From CALCKU01 sp964534845 (GTDB taxonomy: Bacteria > Pseudomonadota > Alphaproteobacteria > Caulobacterales > Maricaulaceae): a stretch of 53,221 bases of DNA. The notes beneath the pieces are model-generated. The model was not told where the DNA came from, did not search any database, and saw only the letters and a program-made list of their open reading frames with translations. A program made the position numbers and the translations under genes. Of the stretch, positions 32,971 through 41,833 are shown piece after piece (the first letter of the stretch is position 1; every line of letters begins with the position of its first letter). Where the stretch lies: NCBI GenBank assembly GCA_964534845.1, contig CAZHPV010000011.1, positions 1 through 53,221 on the forward strand, read 5' to 3'.

Positions 32971-33718
32971 GAAACATTTCAAAACTTTTTGTCTCTTGAT
33001 AAGCGTGTCTTGCACGGTGTGCGCCTGTGTCAGTTCCAACCCACAAGCGGCTTCATTATCTGATAGCAAACCAGACAGCCTGATTAGGGTTAGCAAGACA
33101 ATTATTGTCGCTAAAGGAGAGACATTTGACGGCAGGGACGCGCTTTACGAATGGACTGGTGTCGGTGATTGTTCCCAAAAAGAAGGCATGCCGCCAATGT
33201 TCAAGATTATGGAGGGGGCAACATTGCAAAACCTGCGAATGAAAAATGCACCAGACGGCATTCATGTTCGCGGCTCACATGTAACGATTTCGAATATTGT
33301 GAACCTTGATGTATGTGAAGATGCTATCTCGATTAAGCTGGGTAAAAACAAATCAATACCACATCATGTGACTATAAAAGACTCCAAGTTTTACGACTGT
33401 GAAGATAAGGCTATACAAATAACCCGCGGTAGAAACTTTATCATTGAAAACAATGAATTTCACAATTGTGCAAAAGCGCTTAGATTGCAAAAAGAGGCAA
33501 GACATATCCGGTTTGAACGCAATAAGATTTATAATGCCAAAGTTGCCATTAAGGTCAGTGGGGGTGAAATCTTATCGGCCGGGAATTATTTTGACCGAGC
33601 GAAACTTGGCTATTGGATCGAAAAAAACGGCTTGTTGAGAGAGGGCCAAAATAACCAAATGCAGAATGTGCAGGAGGTTGTGCGGTTCACTGAAGGTGGC
33701 ACGGCCGTTCTCGAGTAA
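32969..33718 (+). CDS. Pectate lyase, PL3-like, putative lipoprotein
   Basis: 249 residues. An N-terminal signal ends with the possible lipobox VCAC (Cys about 20). The body is a short right-handed beta-helix pattern: KIMEGATLQNLRMKNAPDGIH, then the PL3 core LDVCEDAISIKLGKN and DCEDKAIQITRGRN, with acidic residues for calcium and basic residues for cleavage. PL3 enzymes cut polygalacturonate by beta-elimination. Other pectin genes are absent, so it may act on algal or detrital pectin-like material. The start is at ATG 32969. Confidence 0.75.
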   Translation: MKHFKTFCLLISVSCTVCACVSSNPQAASLSDSKPDSLIRVSKTIIVAKGETFDGRDALYEWTGVGDCSQKEGMPPMFKIMEGATLQNLRMKNAPDGIHVRGSHVTISNIVNLDVCEDAISIKLGKNKSIPHHVTIKDSKFYDCEDKAIQITRGRNFIIENNEFHNCAKALRLQKEARHIRFERNKIYNAKVAIKVSGGEILSAGNYFDRAKLGYWIEKNGLLREGQNNQMQNVQEVVRFTEGGTAVLE

Positions 33719-33782
33719 ACGCCCAGCCCTAAGTAATTGAGCGTTTCCAAATCGCCCATAGTAAACCGTTCCCAGTAAGGTT

Positions 33783-33838
33783 TTGTTAACCCTGTTTGAT
33801 AAGGCCTTGTTAACCTTAAATCTTAGGCCTTTGTTAAC
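33783..33838 (+). repeat. Three direct repeats TTGTTAAC with 24-base period
   Basis: TTGTTAAC occurs at 33783, 33807 and 33831, exactly 24 bases apart, with similar neighbouring bases (AAGGCC or TAGGCC before the second and third). They lie 65-120 bases before bfd. A regular array like this suggests cooperative protein binding; no known motif is recognised. Confidence 0.65.
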
Positions 33839-33849
33839 TGTAATTAGTA

Positions 33850-33900
33850 TTGCAAATCATTCGCAACGCACTTGACATTCATTCGCAAATAGGGTATGTA
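33850..33900 (+). promoter_or_regulatory. Fur-like box and promoter of bfd
   Basis: TTGCAAATCATTCGCAA (33850-33866) is an inverted-repeat iron box of alphaproteobacterial Fur type. TTGACA (33872-33877) and TATGTA (33895-33900), 17 bases apart, form a promoter; a second half-site ATTCGCAA (33881-33888) lies between them. The transcript would start about at the bfd ATG (33906), so the message may be leaderless. Confidence 0.6.
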
Positions 33901-33905
33901 AAATT

Positions 33906-34100
33906 ATGATCCATTGCGTCTGCAATAATATTAATACTCAGGCTGTCGACAAGGCCCATAGGGCGGGTGCGCGCACGCCAATGCAAGTGCAAAGCATTTG
34001 TGGCAAGGCGTTTAATTGCGGGGCCTGTAAGGACTCCATTCAGGCGCGTCTCGATAAGTTACAGGTTCAAGAGCGTATTGCCTACGAAGCCGCCGAATAG
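33906..34100 (+). CDS. bfd: Bacterioferritin-associated ferredoxin
   Basis: 64 residues. The [2Fe-2S] cysteines C4, C6, C38 and C41 (MIHCVC... FNCGAC) match Bfd, with an extra C32. Bfd reduces the bacterioferritin core so that stored iron can leave. It is followed by bfr 210 bases downstream on the same strand, the expected partner. It is preceded by a Fur-like box. Confidence 0.9.
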   Translation: MIHCVCNNINTQAVDKAHRAGARTPMQVQSICGKAFNCGACKDSIQARLDKLQVQERIAYEAAE

Positions 34101-34162
34101 GCCAAGCGCCAGATTTTTGCGGCTATCGCCCGGCTTTAATCTCTCGAAAATAACCTAGCTTA

Positions 34163-34185
34163 TCGCACATGATTTTCATGTGCGA
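34163..34185. terminator. Perfect palindrome between bfd and bfr
   Basis: TCGCACATGA-TTT-TCATGTGCGA: a 10-base stem with a 3-base loop, 63 bases after the bfd stop. It may end the bfd transcript (no U-run) or bind a regulator. Confidence 0.45.
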
Positions 34186-34194
34186 AGAATTTCG

Positions 34195-34209
34195 TGCGAG
34201 TGATTTGCA
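34195..34209 (-). promoter_or_regulatory. Fur-like box upstream of bfr
   Basis: TGCGAGTGATTTGCA; its reverse complement matches the bfd box core TGCAAATCATTCGCA in 14 of 15 bases. It is 102 bases before the bfr start and suggests that bfr has its own iron-responsive promoter. Confidence 0.55.
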
Positions 34210-34310
34210 CATGCGCAAATAAGTCGGTTTTCGGCGGGTTTTGACATTGCAGGCGCGGCAAGATTTTGGCATCAATCTTATATTCATTATACGCTCAAAA
34301 GGAGGGCTAT

Positions 34311-34793
34311 ATGCGCGGAGACAAGAAAGTCATTGAGTGGTTAAACAAGGCTTTGAAAGCAGAGCTGACGGCCATTAATCAATATTTTCTGCATTCGCGT
34401 ATGCTCAAGGATTGGGGCGTCTCCAAGCTGGCCGAGAAAGAGTATAAAGAATCTATCGAAGAGATGGAGCATGCCGATAAAATCATTGAACGTATTTTGT
34501 TCTTAGGCGGTCTGCCAAATCTGCAAGATCTTGGGAAACTATATATTGGCGAGACCGTTCAGGAAATTCTGGAATGTGATATGAAGCTCGAGGATGAGGC
34601 GGTGCCTATGTACCGCGACGCTGTGGAATATTGCGAAAGTGTGCGTGATTATGGCTCCCGGGATTTATTACAGACCATTTTGATTGATGAAGAAGAACAT
34701 GTGGACTTCCTGGAGACCCAATTTGATCTGATCAAACAGATGGGTATTCAAAATTATGTGCAATTACAAAGCGCCTCTGTTGAAGAGGGCTGA
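34311..34793 (+). CDS. bfr: Bacterioferritin
   Basis: 160 residues from the ATG at 34311, which follows an AGGAGG; an upstream in-frame reading from 34266 has no ribosome site. The ferroxidase ligands fall at the family positions (E18, E51, H54, with E94 and E127/H130 in the later helices), and Met52 is the heme-bridging methionine. Bacterioferritin stores iron as a 24-mer with heme between subunits. It pairs with bfd. Confidence 0.95.
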   Translation: MRGDKKVIEWLNKALKAELTAINQYFLHSRMLKDWGVSKLAEKEYKESIEEMEHADKIIERILFLGGLPNLQDLGKLYIGETVQEILECDMKLEDEAVPMYRDAVEYCESVRDYGSRDLLQTILIDEEEHVDFLETQFDLIKQMGIQNYVQLQSASVEEG

Positions 34794-34910
34794 TTTTTTG
34801 CCTTTAGACTGGCTTGTTACAGAGATAACGTGCCACATAGATTTAAAATGCATGCATATAGAACCAAATCAGAAGGCGTGTCTCACGGGCGGTTTGTTTA
34901 GGATAGAGTT

Positions 34911-35714
34911 ATGGAGCCGAGTACCGGATTAAACACAATTCTAGACGGCGCGCTGCGTAAGGACGGGGGCTTTGAATATAATGTTCCCTCAAGTTGGAAA
35001 CAGGGACGGACAATTTACGGCGGTCTAACCAGCGGCTTGTCCTTGCATACGGCAATGGGGTCTTTTGAGGATTTGCCACCTTTGCGGTCTGCCCAAATCG
35101 GATTTATAGGTCCTGTAACAGGCAATCCCCTGTTTAAAGCACATTTGTTACGGCGGGGCCGGAATGTGACCTCTATATGTGTGCAGGGCTATGTCGAGGA
35201 TAAGCTGGTTTCCCATATTGTCTTTATTTTCGCGGCCTCGCGGGACTCGGTCATTACCCAAGACTTTCCAGCGCCCTCTGCTAGTCAGCCTGAAAAGACA
35301 CCACAAATGTTCCCGCCTCAGGTCAAGAGTATGGTTCCCGGTTTTATCCATAATTTTGAGACACGTCTTCTAGAAGGTCAATTGCCCATGAGCGGTGCAA
35401 AAAAGCCGGATATGCGGGTTTGGGCACGTATGGTGGACCCGTCCTCGCGGAAGGGCGTGATTAGCCTTTTAACGCTCGGCGACCTTTTACCCCCCGCGGC
35501 CTCACCCCTTATGCCGCAATTTGCGCCTATAAGTTCTGTAAACTGGACGGTGAATTTTATGCGCGAGGATATAACAACGCGTGAGGGATGGTGGCATGTA
35601 GAAACGAAACTCAGTTCTGCGGAGAAAGGATATTCCTCCCAGATCATGCGCTATTGGAATACTGAAGGCGATCTGGTCGCCGAAGCCATACAGTTTGTCA
35701 CTATCTTTTTATAA
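34911..35714 (+). CDS. Acyl-CoA thioesterase-like (double hot-dog) protein
   Basis: 267 residues with two hot-dog-like halves: RTIYGGLTSGLSLHTA followed by AQIGFIGPVTGNPL, and a second half ending SSVNWTVNFMRED...GWWHVETK. The layout fits TesB-like or 4HBT_3 thioesterases that hydrolyse acyl-CoA. The substrate is unknown. It stands alone between bfr and the convergent phoB, with a 2-base gap to phoB. Confidence 0.75.
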   Translation: MEPSTGLNTILDGALRKDGGFEYNVPSSWKQGRTIYGGLTSGLSLHTAMGSFEDLPPLRSAQIGFIGPVTGNPLFKAHLLRRGRNVTSICVQGYVEDKLVSHIVFIFAASRDSVITQDFPAPSASQPEKTPQMFPPQVKSMVPGFIHNFETRLLEGQLPMSGAKKPDMRVWARMVDPSSRKGVISLLTLGDLLPPAASPLMPQFAPISSVNWTVNFMREDITTREGWWHVETKLSSAEKGYSSQIMRYWNTEGDLVAEAIQFVTIFL

Positions 35715-35716
35715 GT

Positions 35717-36412
35717 CTATCCAGCGGATTGAACCTCAAAAGCATAGCCGGCAGAGCGGACGGTCCGTATAGGGTCTTTTTGGCCGGGCGATGACAAGGC
35801 TTTGCGCAAGCGGCCAATATGTACGTCAACGGTGCGCGCCTCAACATAAACATCGCGTCCCCAGACAGAATCAAGCAATTGTTCTCTCGAAAAGACCTGC
35901 GAAGGGTGACGCATAAAGTGATCCAGCAAACGGTATTCAGTCGGGCCGAGATGAATTTCCTTGTCGGCACGGCGCACGCGAAAGGCTTTCGTGTCAATCT
36001 CGATATCACCCTGTCGGACAATGTCTGCCAAAATTGAGGGTTGGGTCCGCCTGAGCAAGGCTCTTACACGGGCGAGTAATTCCGGCGTGGAAAAGGGTTT
36101 GGTCACATAGTCGTCTGCCCCGAAATCCAATCCGGTAATCTTATCGCCTTCTTCACCTCTGGCTGTCAGAATAATGATCGGCGTCGTCAGGGTTTTGGGG
36201 TTCCGGCGTAATCGACGACAGACTTCAATGCCGGATAATTGCGGCATCATCCAGTCAAGGATTACGATGTCCGGCGGTCTTTCCTTGGCCATAATAATGG
36301 CCTCTTCCCCATTTGTCGCCAGGCCGACTTCATATCCTTCCTTGATGAAATTATATTCCAGCAAGGTCGCTATGGCCTCTTCGTCTTCCGCAATAAGAAT
36401 ATAGGGCTTCAT
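35717..36412 (-). CDS. phoB: Phosphate regulon response regulator
   Basis: 231 residues. The receiver has acidic pair AEDEE, phosphoacceptor Asp53 in VILDWMMPQLSG, Thr in ILTARGEE and Lys in YVTKPFS. The OmpR/PhoB winged helix at about 130-228 contains LLDSVWGRDVYVEARTVDVH and a C-terminal RTVRSAGYAF. It activates Pho regulon genes under phosphate limitation. It starts 9 bases after phoU in the same operon. Confidence 0.95.
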   Translation of the reverse strand: MKPYILIAEDEEAIATLLEYNFIKEGYEVGLATNGEEAIIMAKERPPDIVILDWMMPQLSGIEVCRRLRRNPKTLTTPIIILTARGEEGDKITGLDFGADDYVTKPFSTPELLARVRALLRRTQPSILADIVRQGDIEIDTKAFRVRRADKEIHLGPTEYRLLDHFMRHPSQVFSREQLLDSVWGRDVYVEARTVDVHIGRLRKALSSPGQKDPIRTVRSAGYAFEVQSAG

Positions 36413-36421
36413 TGGTGCGGT

Positions 36422-37114
36422 CTAGCTTTCGACTTGTTTGGCCTTCTCGAAAGTCAACGGCGTGCCTTCTACAATGAAGTAGATAGTTTCGGCTATATTC
36501 GTTGCGTGGTCGCCAATCCGTTCGAGGTTCTTAGCAGCAAAGAGCAGCCCTGCGCTTGATGAAATCGTTCGGGGGTCTTCCATCATATATGTCAGAAGTT
36601 CCCGAAACAGGGAGTTATACATCTCGTCTACATCCTCATCGCCCAGCCAGACATGTTTGGCCTTTTTGACATTATCTGTGAGGAAAGCATCCAGCGATTC
36701 CTTTAATTGGGATTTGACCAGCTTGCCCATACGGGTAACCCCTTTGGCCAATGCCAGGCTTTCACTCTCATTGACGGTCAGAGCCCGTCTGGCAATGCCT
36801 TCAGCCAGATCACCGACACGTTCCAAATCTGTTGCGACTTTAATCGAGCCGATGACCCGTCTTAGATCTGTAGCCATAGGATGCCGTAGGGCAAATATCC
36901 GCATGGCATCATCGTCAATTTTTTCCTGTAATAAATTGGCCTGCCGGTCGCGCTCAATGACGGAATTGGCGAGATCGTCATCACGCGTTTTCAAGGATTT
37001 CACGGAATCAGCCACCATGGTTTCGACAACACCGCCGAGTTGGGCGATTGTCGTTGAGAGCATATTTAATTCTTCGTCAAAGCCCGATACGATATGTTCT
37101 GCTACGTTTTGCAT
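36422..37114 (-). CDS. phoU: Phosphate signalling protein
   Basis: 230 residues, all helical, with the two PhoU repeats (IERDRQANLLQEKIDDDAMR and the later ENLERIGDHATNIAE). PhoU links the phosphate transporter to PhoR and damps the response. The pst transporter genes that normally accompany it are not in this window. It has a Pho box 39-67 bases upstream, so phoU-phoB should be self-activated. Confidence 0.95.
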   Translation of the reverse strand: MQNVAEHIVSGFDEELNMLSTTIAQLGGVVETMVADSVKSLKTRDDDLANSVIERDRQANLLQEKIDDDAMRIFALRHPMATDLRRVIGSIKVATDLERVGDLAEGIARRALTVNESESLALAKGVTRMGKLVKSQLKESLDAFLTDNVKKAKHVWLGDEDVDEMYNSLFRELLTYMMEDPRTISSSAGLLFAAKNLERIGDHATNIAETIYFIVEGTPLTFEKAKQVES

Positions 37115-37152
37115 GATCCTAATCCTGTTTTGCCTAGGGATAAGCTAATATA

Positions 37153-37181
37153 ATTGCCAAAATATGACAATAATATTACAA
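37153..37181 (-). promoter_or_regulatory. Pho box upstream of phoU
   Basis: On the minus strand three 7-mers repeat every 11 bases: TTGTAAT, TTGTCAT, TGGCAAT (positions 37175, 37164 and 37153 on the + strand). This is the PhoB-box geometry. Confidence 0.75.
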
Positions 37182-37245
37182 TTTTATAACACTATAAGCC
37201 CTGTGCCTTCTAGCAGGGGATAAGTTTGGTGGCCAAGTGAATTCC

Positions 37246-38682
37246 CTAATTTGGATATGTACCGGGTAGAATTAGGGTGAATTCCGTTCCCTTCCCAATC
37301 TCGCTTTGCACATAAAGCCCGCCCCGGTGCGCGCGTATAATATGTTTGACAATCGCCAGACCCAAACCAGTGCCTTTTTTCTTGCGCTCATCCGAAATGC
37401 GGTAAAATCTTTCACCCAATCTCGGGATATGCTCGCGGTCAATTCCCGGGCCTTCATCCAGAATACGCAGGCGAATAAAAAAATCAGCTCCGGATTCAGG
37501 CGTACTTATGCGCCGCCTTATAGCATTAGGAAGCGGGCCATTTGTTTCAAACTCTTCGCCCGGTATCCAGTGCTCGACTTGATCCAGTGTCAGATGGACG
37601 GCGCTTTCAGGGGGGCAGATTTTCACCGCATTATCAACAAGGTTCAAAACGGCCTGAAGGAGATCATCATGGCTGCCCCTTAATGGGGGCTGTTCAGAGC
37701 CTGTATACTTTAGCGTAACTTGGCGCCTTTGGGCAATTGGGGCAACAATCTCGATGACGGATTGTACTGTCTGGTGAAAATTGATGGTTTGGGTGGGCGC
37801 AATATGTTGAGAAAGCTCGATACGGCGTAGCGATAAAAGATCATCAATCAGGCGCTGCATGCGCTCGGCCTGTTCCTGCATAATACGCAGAAACTTCTCA
37901 CGGGCTTTCTCGTCATCTTTGGCATGGCCGCGCAGGGTTTCAACATATCCTAAAAGTGATGCAATGGGGGTTTTAAGCTCATGGGAGGCATTAGCGAGAA
38001 AGTCTGAGCGCAAATCATTGGCCCGGACAATATCGGTCACGTCATATAAAACCAGCAAGGCGCGGTTTTTTGTCTCCGTTTCAAAAGTCGTTGAAATAGG
38101 CGCTGCGAAACTGCGGTAATGTCGGTCCAGAGGTGTTTCGACATGAAATGTGACCGTATCAGGCTTTCCGCCTTGGGTGACGGTTTGGACCATCTCTATA
38201 ACCGCCGGGTTGCGCATAACTGTCGCGAGGCCCTGACCGGGTTTTTCTATGGCTAACATTTTTTGGGCTGCTGGATTGGCATAGGTGATACGCAGGTCAC
38301 CTTCCAAAATTATGATCGCTTCTTCAAAGGCGTCAGCCAGACGGGTTTCGCCGCGTAAAATTGTACTGGCCAAGGTTTGTTGGGGTATGAATGTCTGTTT
38401 TATGTCGTTTGCCTGCGCTTTTCTGTTATAAACGATCAGGCCCAAAATAAATATAAGAACAGCCCAGATAGCGCCGAGAATATTAATACTATAGATAGCG
38501 GCGAAGGACAGCAGGATTAGCGCCCCGAATACAGCTACAAAGATAAGATCTTTTTTGTGAAATCCGCCCTGAGAGCTGTCTTGTGCCTGATTGCCGGAGG
38601 CTATGGCAGGCGTCTTAACCCCGTTATGTGAGGTGTGCGTAGGCTGATGGCGCATTGCGGGTGTTTGTGTCTTGCCGATCAT
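37246..38682 (-). CDS. phoR: Phosphate regulon sensor histidine kinase
   Basis: 478 residues. Two closely spaced membrane helices (about 45-85), a PAS domain (about 115-210), HisKA with the phospho-His in FLANASHELKTPIASLLGYV, and a HATPase_c with N (NLVDNAVK), DEGPGI and GTGLGLAIVKHI boxes. The layout is that of PhoR. The gene ends 131 bases before phoU, separated from phoU-phoB by the Pho box, so it can be transcribed independently. Confidence 0.9.
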   Translation of the reverse strand: MIGKTQTPAMRHQPTHTSHNGVKTPAIASGNQAQDSSQGGFHKKDLIFVAVFGALILLSFAAIYSINILGAIWAVLIFILGLIVYNRKAQANDIKQTFIPQQTLASTILRGETRLADAFEEAIIILEGDLRITYANPAAQKMLAIEKPGQGLATVMRNPAVIEMVQTVTQGGKPDTVTFHVETPLDRHYRSFAAPISTTFETETKNRALLVLYDVTDIVRANDLRSDFLANASHELKTPIASLLGYVETLRGHAKDDEKAREKFLRIMQEQAERMQRLIDDLLSLRRIELSQHIAPTQTINFHQTVQSVIEIVAPIAQRRQVTLKYTGSEQPPLRGSHDDLLQAVLNLVDNAVKICPPESAVHLTLDQVEHWIPGEEFETNGPLPNAIRRRISTPESGADFFIRLRILDEGPGIDREHIPRLGERFYRISDERKKKGTGLGLAIVKHIIRAHRGGLYVQSEIGKGTEFTLILPGTYPN

Positions 38683-38895
38683 AATTTCCGTAAAGCCTAT
38701 GTTTGGTATCAGTGCAAGGGCTTGAAGGCAGCGGATTGTTGATAGTCGAAATTGAATGTCCGTCTAACGGTTTTTTTAGGTGCAATTTATGGCTTTGGGC
38801 CGTATTCATTCTAGGCTGTAAACGCTAGCCGTGAAAAGCAAAGGGTGTTATGTTTTTTACACGCAATAATTTAACCTAGAAGTGAAAAGAGCTTC

Positions 38896-40338
38896 ATGCG
38901 ATTTCCGATTGTTCTCATAAGCTGTTTAATCAGCCTTACAGCCTGTATGAGTTTGGACCTCAAGCCGGAGCCGACAGCTCTTAATGTTGATGTGGTGACA
39001 AGCTCAAATCAGCAATGGAGTGAGGACGGTGTGCGTGCCCGTTTTGGCGGGGTCCCCAATAATGACTGGGTTGAGCAGTTCGGGTCTGCTAAGCTGGCAA
39101 GCCTCGTTGATGAGGCCTTGGAAAATAATACTGATATCAAAGTCGCGCTTGGCCGCTACGAAGCTGGTTTGGCGCGGAGTGATATTTCCCGTGCCGATAG
39201 ACTGCCTACTATAAACGGGCAAGGCGGTATAAGCCGGACAATAAATACACGGGCTTTTAATCCTAATCAGGGAGCTTTTTCAGGCGGTGCTAATGCCATG
39301 TGGGAAATCGATGTCTGGAGACGCATTAAAGACCAGATCAAATCAAGCGAGGCCCAAAGCCTCGCCCTAGGTTCGGATTATGCGGCCACGCGCCTGTCCA
39401 TTGCGGGTCAGGTCACGCAGGCATGGTTTAATTTGATCGAGGCGGCCCGACTGGTTGAATTATCTGAGCGCGATGTTGCGACATTGCAACGCGCTTCTGA
39501 GCTTACCCAAAGACGTTTTGAAGGCGGCGTTGTCGGCTCAAGTGATGTCCGCCTAGCGCGCTCATCCGTTGCCAATGCCGAGGCCCTGCAGGCCACACGT
39601 CGGCAGCAATTGGCGGCAACAACACGCCAGCTTGAAGTCTTATTGCGCCGATATCCCGCCAATGAACTTGAAAGCGGTTTGGAATTTCCGGGGCTGCCGG
39701 ACCTGCCCGATATTGGCATACCCGGCGATATTCTCGAGAGACGCCCTGATGTTATCGCCGCCTATTACAGGCTGGAATCTGCAGGGTTGAATGTGGATGT
39801 CGCCCGGAAAAACCTCTTGCCGCAATTTTCGATCACAAGTCAGCTTAGTGACGGTGCGCCCTCCGTTGCTGAATTGTTTAATATTGATTCAATTGTTGCC
39901 AATATAGCCGGGAACATATCTGGCCCTATTTTTCAAGGTGGGCGCATAAGGGCAGATATACGTCAACAAGAAGCCGAATTTCGTACAGAGCTGGAAACCT
40001 ATGTCGATATTGTTTTACAGGCCTATCTTGAAGTCGAGAATGCGCTTAATGCCGAAACCCGACTTCATGAACGCGAGCAGGCTCTAGAGCGGGCCGTTGA
40101 GGAAGCTTTGAAGGCTGAACAGCGTCTGGAATTGCGCTACACAGAAGGCCTTGCGACTATCTTGCAATTACTCGATGCTCAAACCCGTCGTATTTCGGCG
40201 GAGGGACAACTCATTTCTGCGCAGAAAGAAAGACTGGCCAATCGGGTCAGATTGCATTTGGCGCTGGGGGGTGGCGATTTGGGTGTTCTCCCCGCTGAAA
40301 CGACGCGCAGTGCGCAGGTGCTTATATATGGATTGTAG
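38896..40338 (+). CDS. RND efflux outer-membrane lipoprotein (NodT/OprM type)
   Basis: 480 residues. Lipobox LTAC (Cys17), followed by the TolC-fold repeats with long helices (ALENNTDIKVALGRYEAG, then AQTRRISAEGQLISAQKE) and the conserved IPGDILERRPDVIAAYY. It forms the outer-membrane channel of a tripartite pump. It is first in an operon with the adaptor (46 bases later) and permease. Confidence 0.92.
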   Translation: MRFPIVLISCLISLTACMSLDLKPEPTALNVDVVTSSNQQWSEDGVRARFGGVPNNDWVEQFGSAKLASLVDEALENNTDIKVALGRYEAGLARSDISRADRLPTINGQGGISRTINTRAFNPNQGAFSGGANAMWEIDVWRRIKDQIKSSEAQSLALGSDYAATRLSIAGQVTQAWFNLIEAARLVELSERDVATLQRASELTQRRFEGGVVGSSDVRLARSSVANAEALQATRRQQLAATTRQLEVLLRRYPANELESGLEFPGLPDLPDIGIPGDILERRPDVIAAYYRLESAGLNVDVARKNLLPQFSITSQLSDGAPSVAELFNIDSIVANIAGNISGPIFQGGRIRADIRQQEAEFRTELETYVDIVLQAYLEVENALNAETRLHEREQALERAVEEALKAEQRLELRYTEGLATILQLLDAQTRRISAEGQLISAQKERLANRVRLHLALGGGDLGVLPAETTRSAQVLIYGL

Positions 40339-40384
40339 CCCGCAAAATTATATATTAAAGATAGACCAAGGTTTGAGACAATAA

Positions 40385-41833
40385 ATGCAGAATCCTGTAG
40401 GACATAGCGAAGCCGGGCTTTCCCGTAAAATTTTGATGGTCTTTATTGTTTTGGCTATTCTTGGAGCCTTTGCGCTAGTGACGTTTTTGGTGGTGAAAGC
40501 GAATGAAAAACCCCAGGGGAAGAAGCGGAGCTTTAACACATTAGCCGTTATCGCCGACCGGGCCGTCCAAGAAGATGTTGAGCTTGAAATTACCACACAG
40601 GGCGAGGCGCGTCCGCAATCCGAAATTGATCTGGTCCCGCAAGTCGGGGGTAAAATCACTTTTGTTTCCCCGAATTTTATACGGGGCGGTATTTTTAAAA
40701 AAGGGGAAACTCTGGTCAGAATTGAAGATGCTGATTTTCAAGTGGCTGTGATTAGGGCGTCGGCGAATGTGGCGCAGGCCGAGCAACAATTGGTGCGCGA
40801 AATTGCGGAGGGTGAAATTGCCCGCCAAGACTATGCTGAATTAGGGCGAGGACAACCCAGCGCGCTGGCCTTGCGTCAACCACAGCGCCAACAGGCTGAA
40901 GCGGCCTTACAAGCCGCAAAGGCGGATTTGGAAAATGCCAAATTACAATTAACGCGGACAAATATCGTCGCCCCCTTTAACGGGCGTGTACGCTCTAAAA
41001 GCTCCGATATTGGTCAATTTGTCTCGCCGGGTACACCTTTAGGCCGGATTTTTTCGACACAAATTGTAGAGGTCCGTTTGCCGCTTACAGATTCTGATCT
41101 GCAAAAGATTGATTTGCCAATTGCTTTTGTGGCGAAGAACCGGGCCTCCGCCCCGTCCGTCGAACTCAGCGCTATTGTCGCTGGGGAGCGGCAGGTTTGG
41201 TCCGGTAAAATCATGCGGACCGATAGTCTTTATGACACGCAGACCCGCGCTTTATTTGCCATTGTTGAAGTCTATGATCCTTACGTCAAAGGCGTGTCTA
41301 ATTACGGGGTGCCCTTAGCTCCGGGTTTATTTGTCGATGCCGCGCTAAAAGGACGTGTTTATAATGACGCCATAACTTTCTCGCGCGATGGTTTGCGTCC
41401 TGATTCAGAAGTCTTCATTGTTGATCATAAGGGCAAGGCGGAAATTCGAAAAGTCGAGGTTCTGGATACTAATTCTGATCGTGCCGTCTTAAAGAGCGGC
41501 GTAGAATCCGGGGAGCTGGTAGTCCTCTCACCCATGGAGCGCTCTTGGGTTGAAACGCCCTTGCGGGTTCTGGACGCACATGACCCGAGTATTACGCTTG
41601 CAACGCCTGAACAGCCAGACTGGCTAAAACAACAACTCGTTAAAGATGCCGAAGAAAAAGCCAAGGCGGAGAGTGAACGCCCGTGGTGGAAGATAAAATT
41701 GAAAAAGGAACCGAAACCTTTAAAGAAAAAAGACCCTGAGAACTCAAATCAAAACCCCAATGAAAACTCTGCGGCGTTAGCCCGCTCGCCCGGCGGTGGA
41801 ACGGTCGCGACTGGTAAAGAGAGTCCAAAATGA
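40385..41833 (+). CDS. RND efflux periplasmic adaptor
   Basis: 482 residues. One N-terminal membrane segment (about 15-38), a lipoyl-like half (VVPQVGGK-type QVGGKITFVSPNF), a helical hairpin (QAEAALQAAKADLENAKLQL), the second lipoyl half (TNIVAPFNGRV) and beta-barrel domains. An unusually long Lys/Glu/Pro-rich C-terminal tail (about 420-482) is likely disordered. It joins pump and channel. The last codons overlap the permease start as ATGA. Confidence 0.9.
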   Translation: MQNPVGHSEAGLSRKILMVFIVLAILGAFALVTFLVVKANEKPQGKKRSFNTLAVIADRAVQEDVELEITTQGEARPQSEIDLVPQVGGKITFVSPNFIRGGIFKKGETLVRIEDADFQVAVIRASANVAQAEQQLVREIAEGEIARQDYAELGRGQPSALALRQPQRQQAEAALQAAKADLENAKLQLTRTNIVAPFNGRVRSKSSDIGQFVSPGTPLGRIFSTQIVEVRLPLTDSDLQKIDLPIAFVAKNRASAPSVELSAIVAGERQVWSGKIMRTDSLYDTQTRALFAIVEVYDPYVKGVSNYGVPLAPGLFVDAALKGRVYNDAITFSRDGLRPDSEVFIVDHKGKAEIRKVEVLDTNSDRAVLKSGVESGELVVLSPMERSWVETPLRVLDAHDPSITLATPEQPDWLKQQLVKDAEEKAKAESERPWWKIKLKKEPKPLKKKDPENSNQNPNENSAALARSPGGGTVATGKESPK

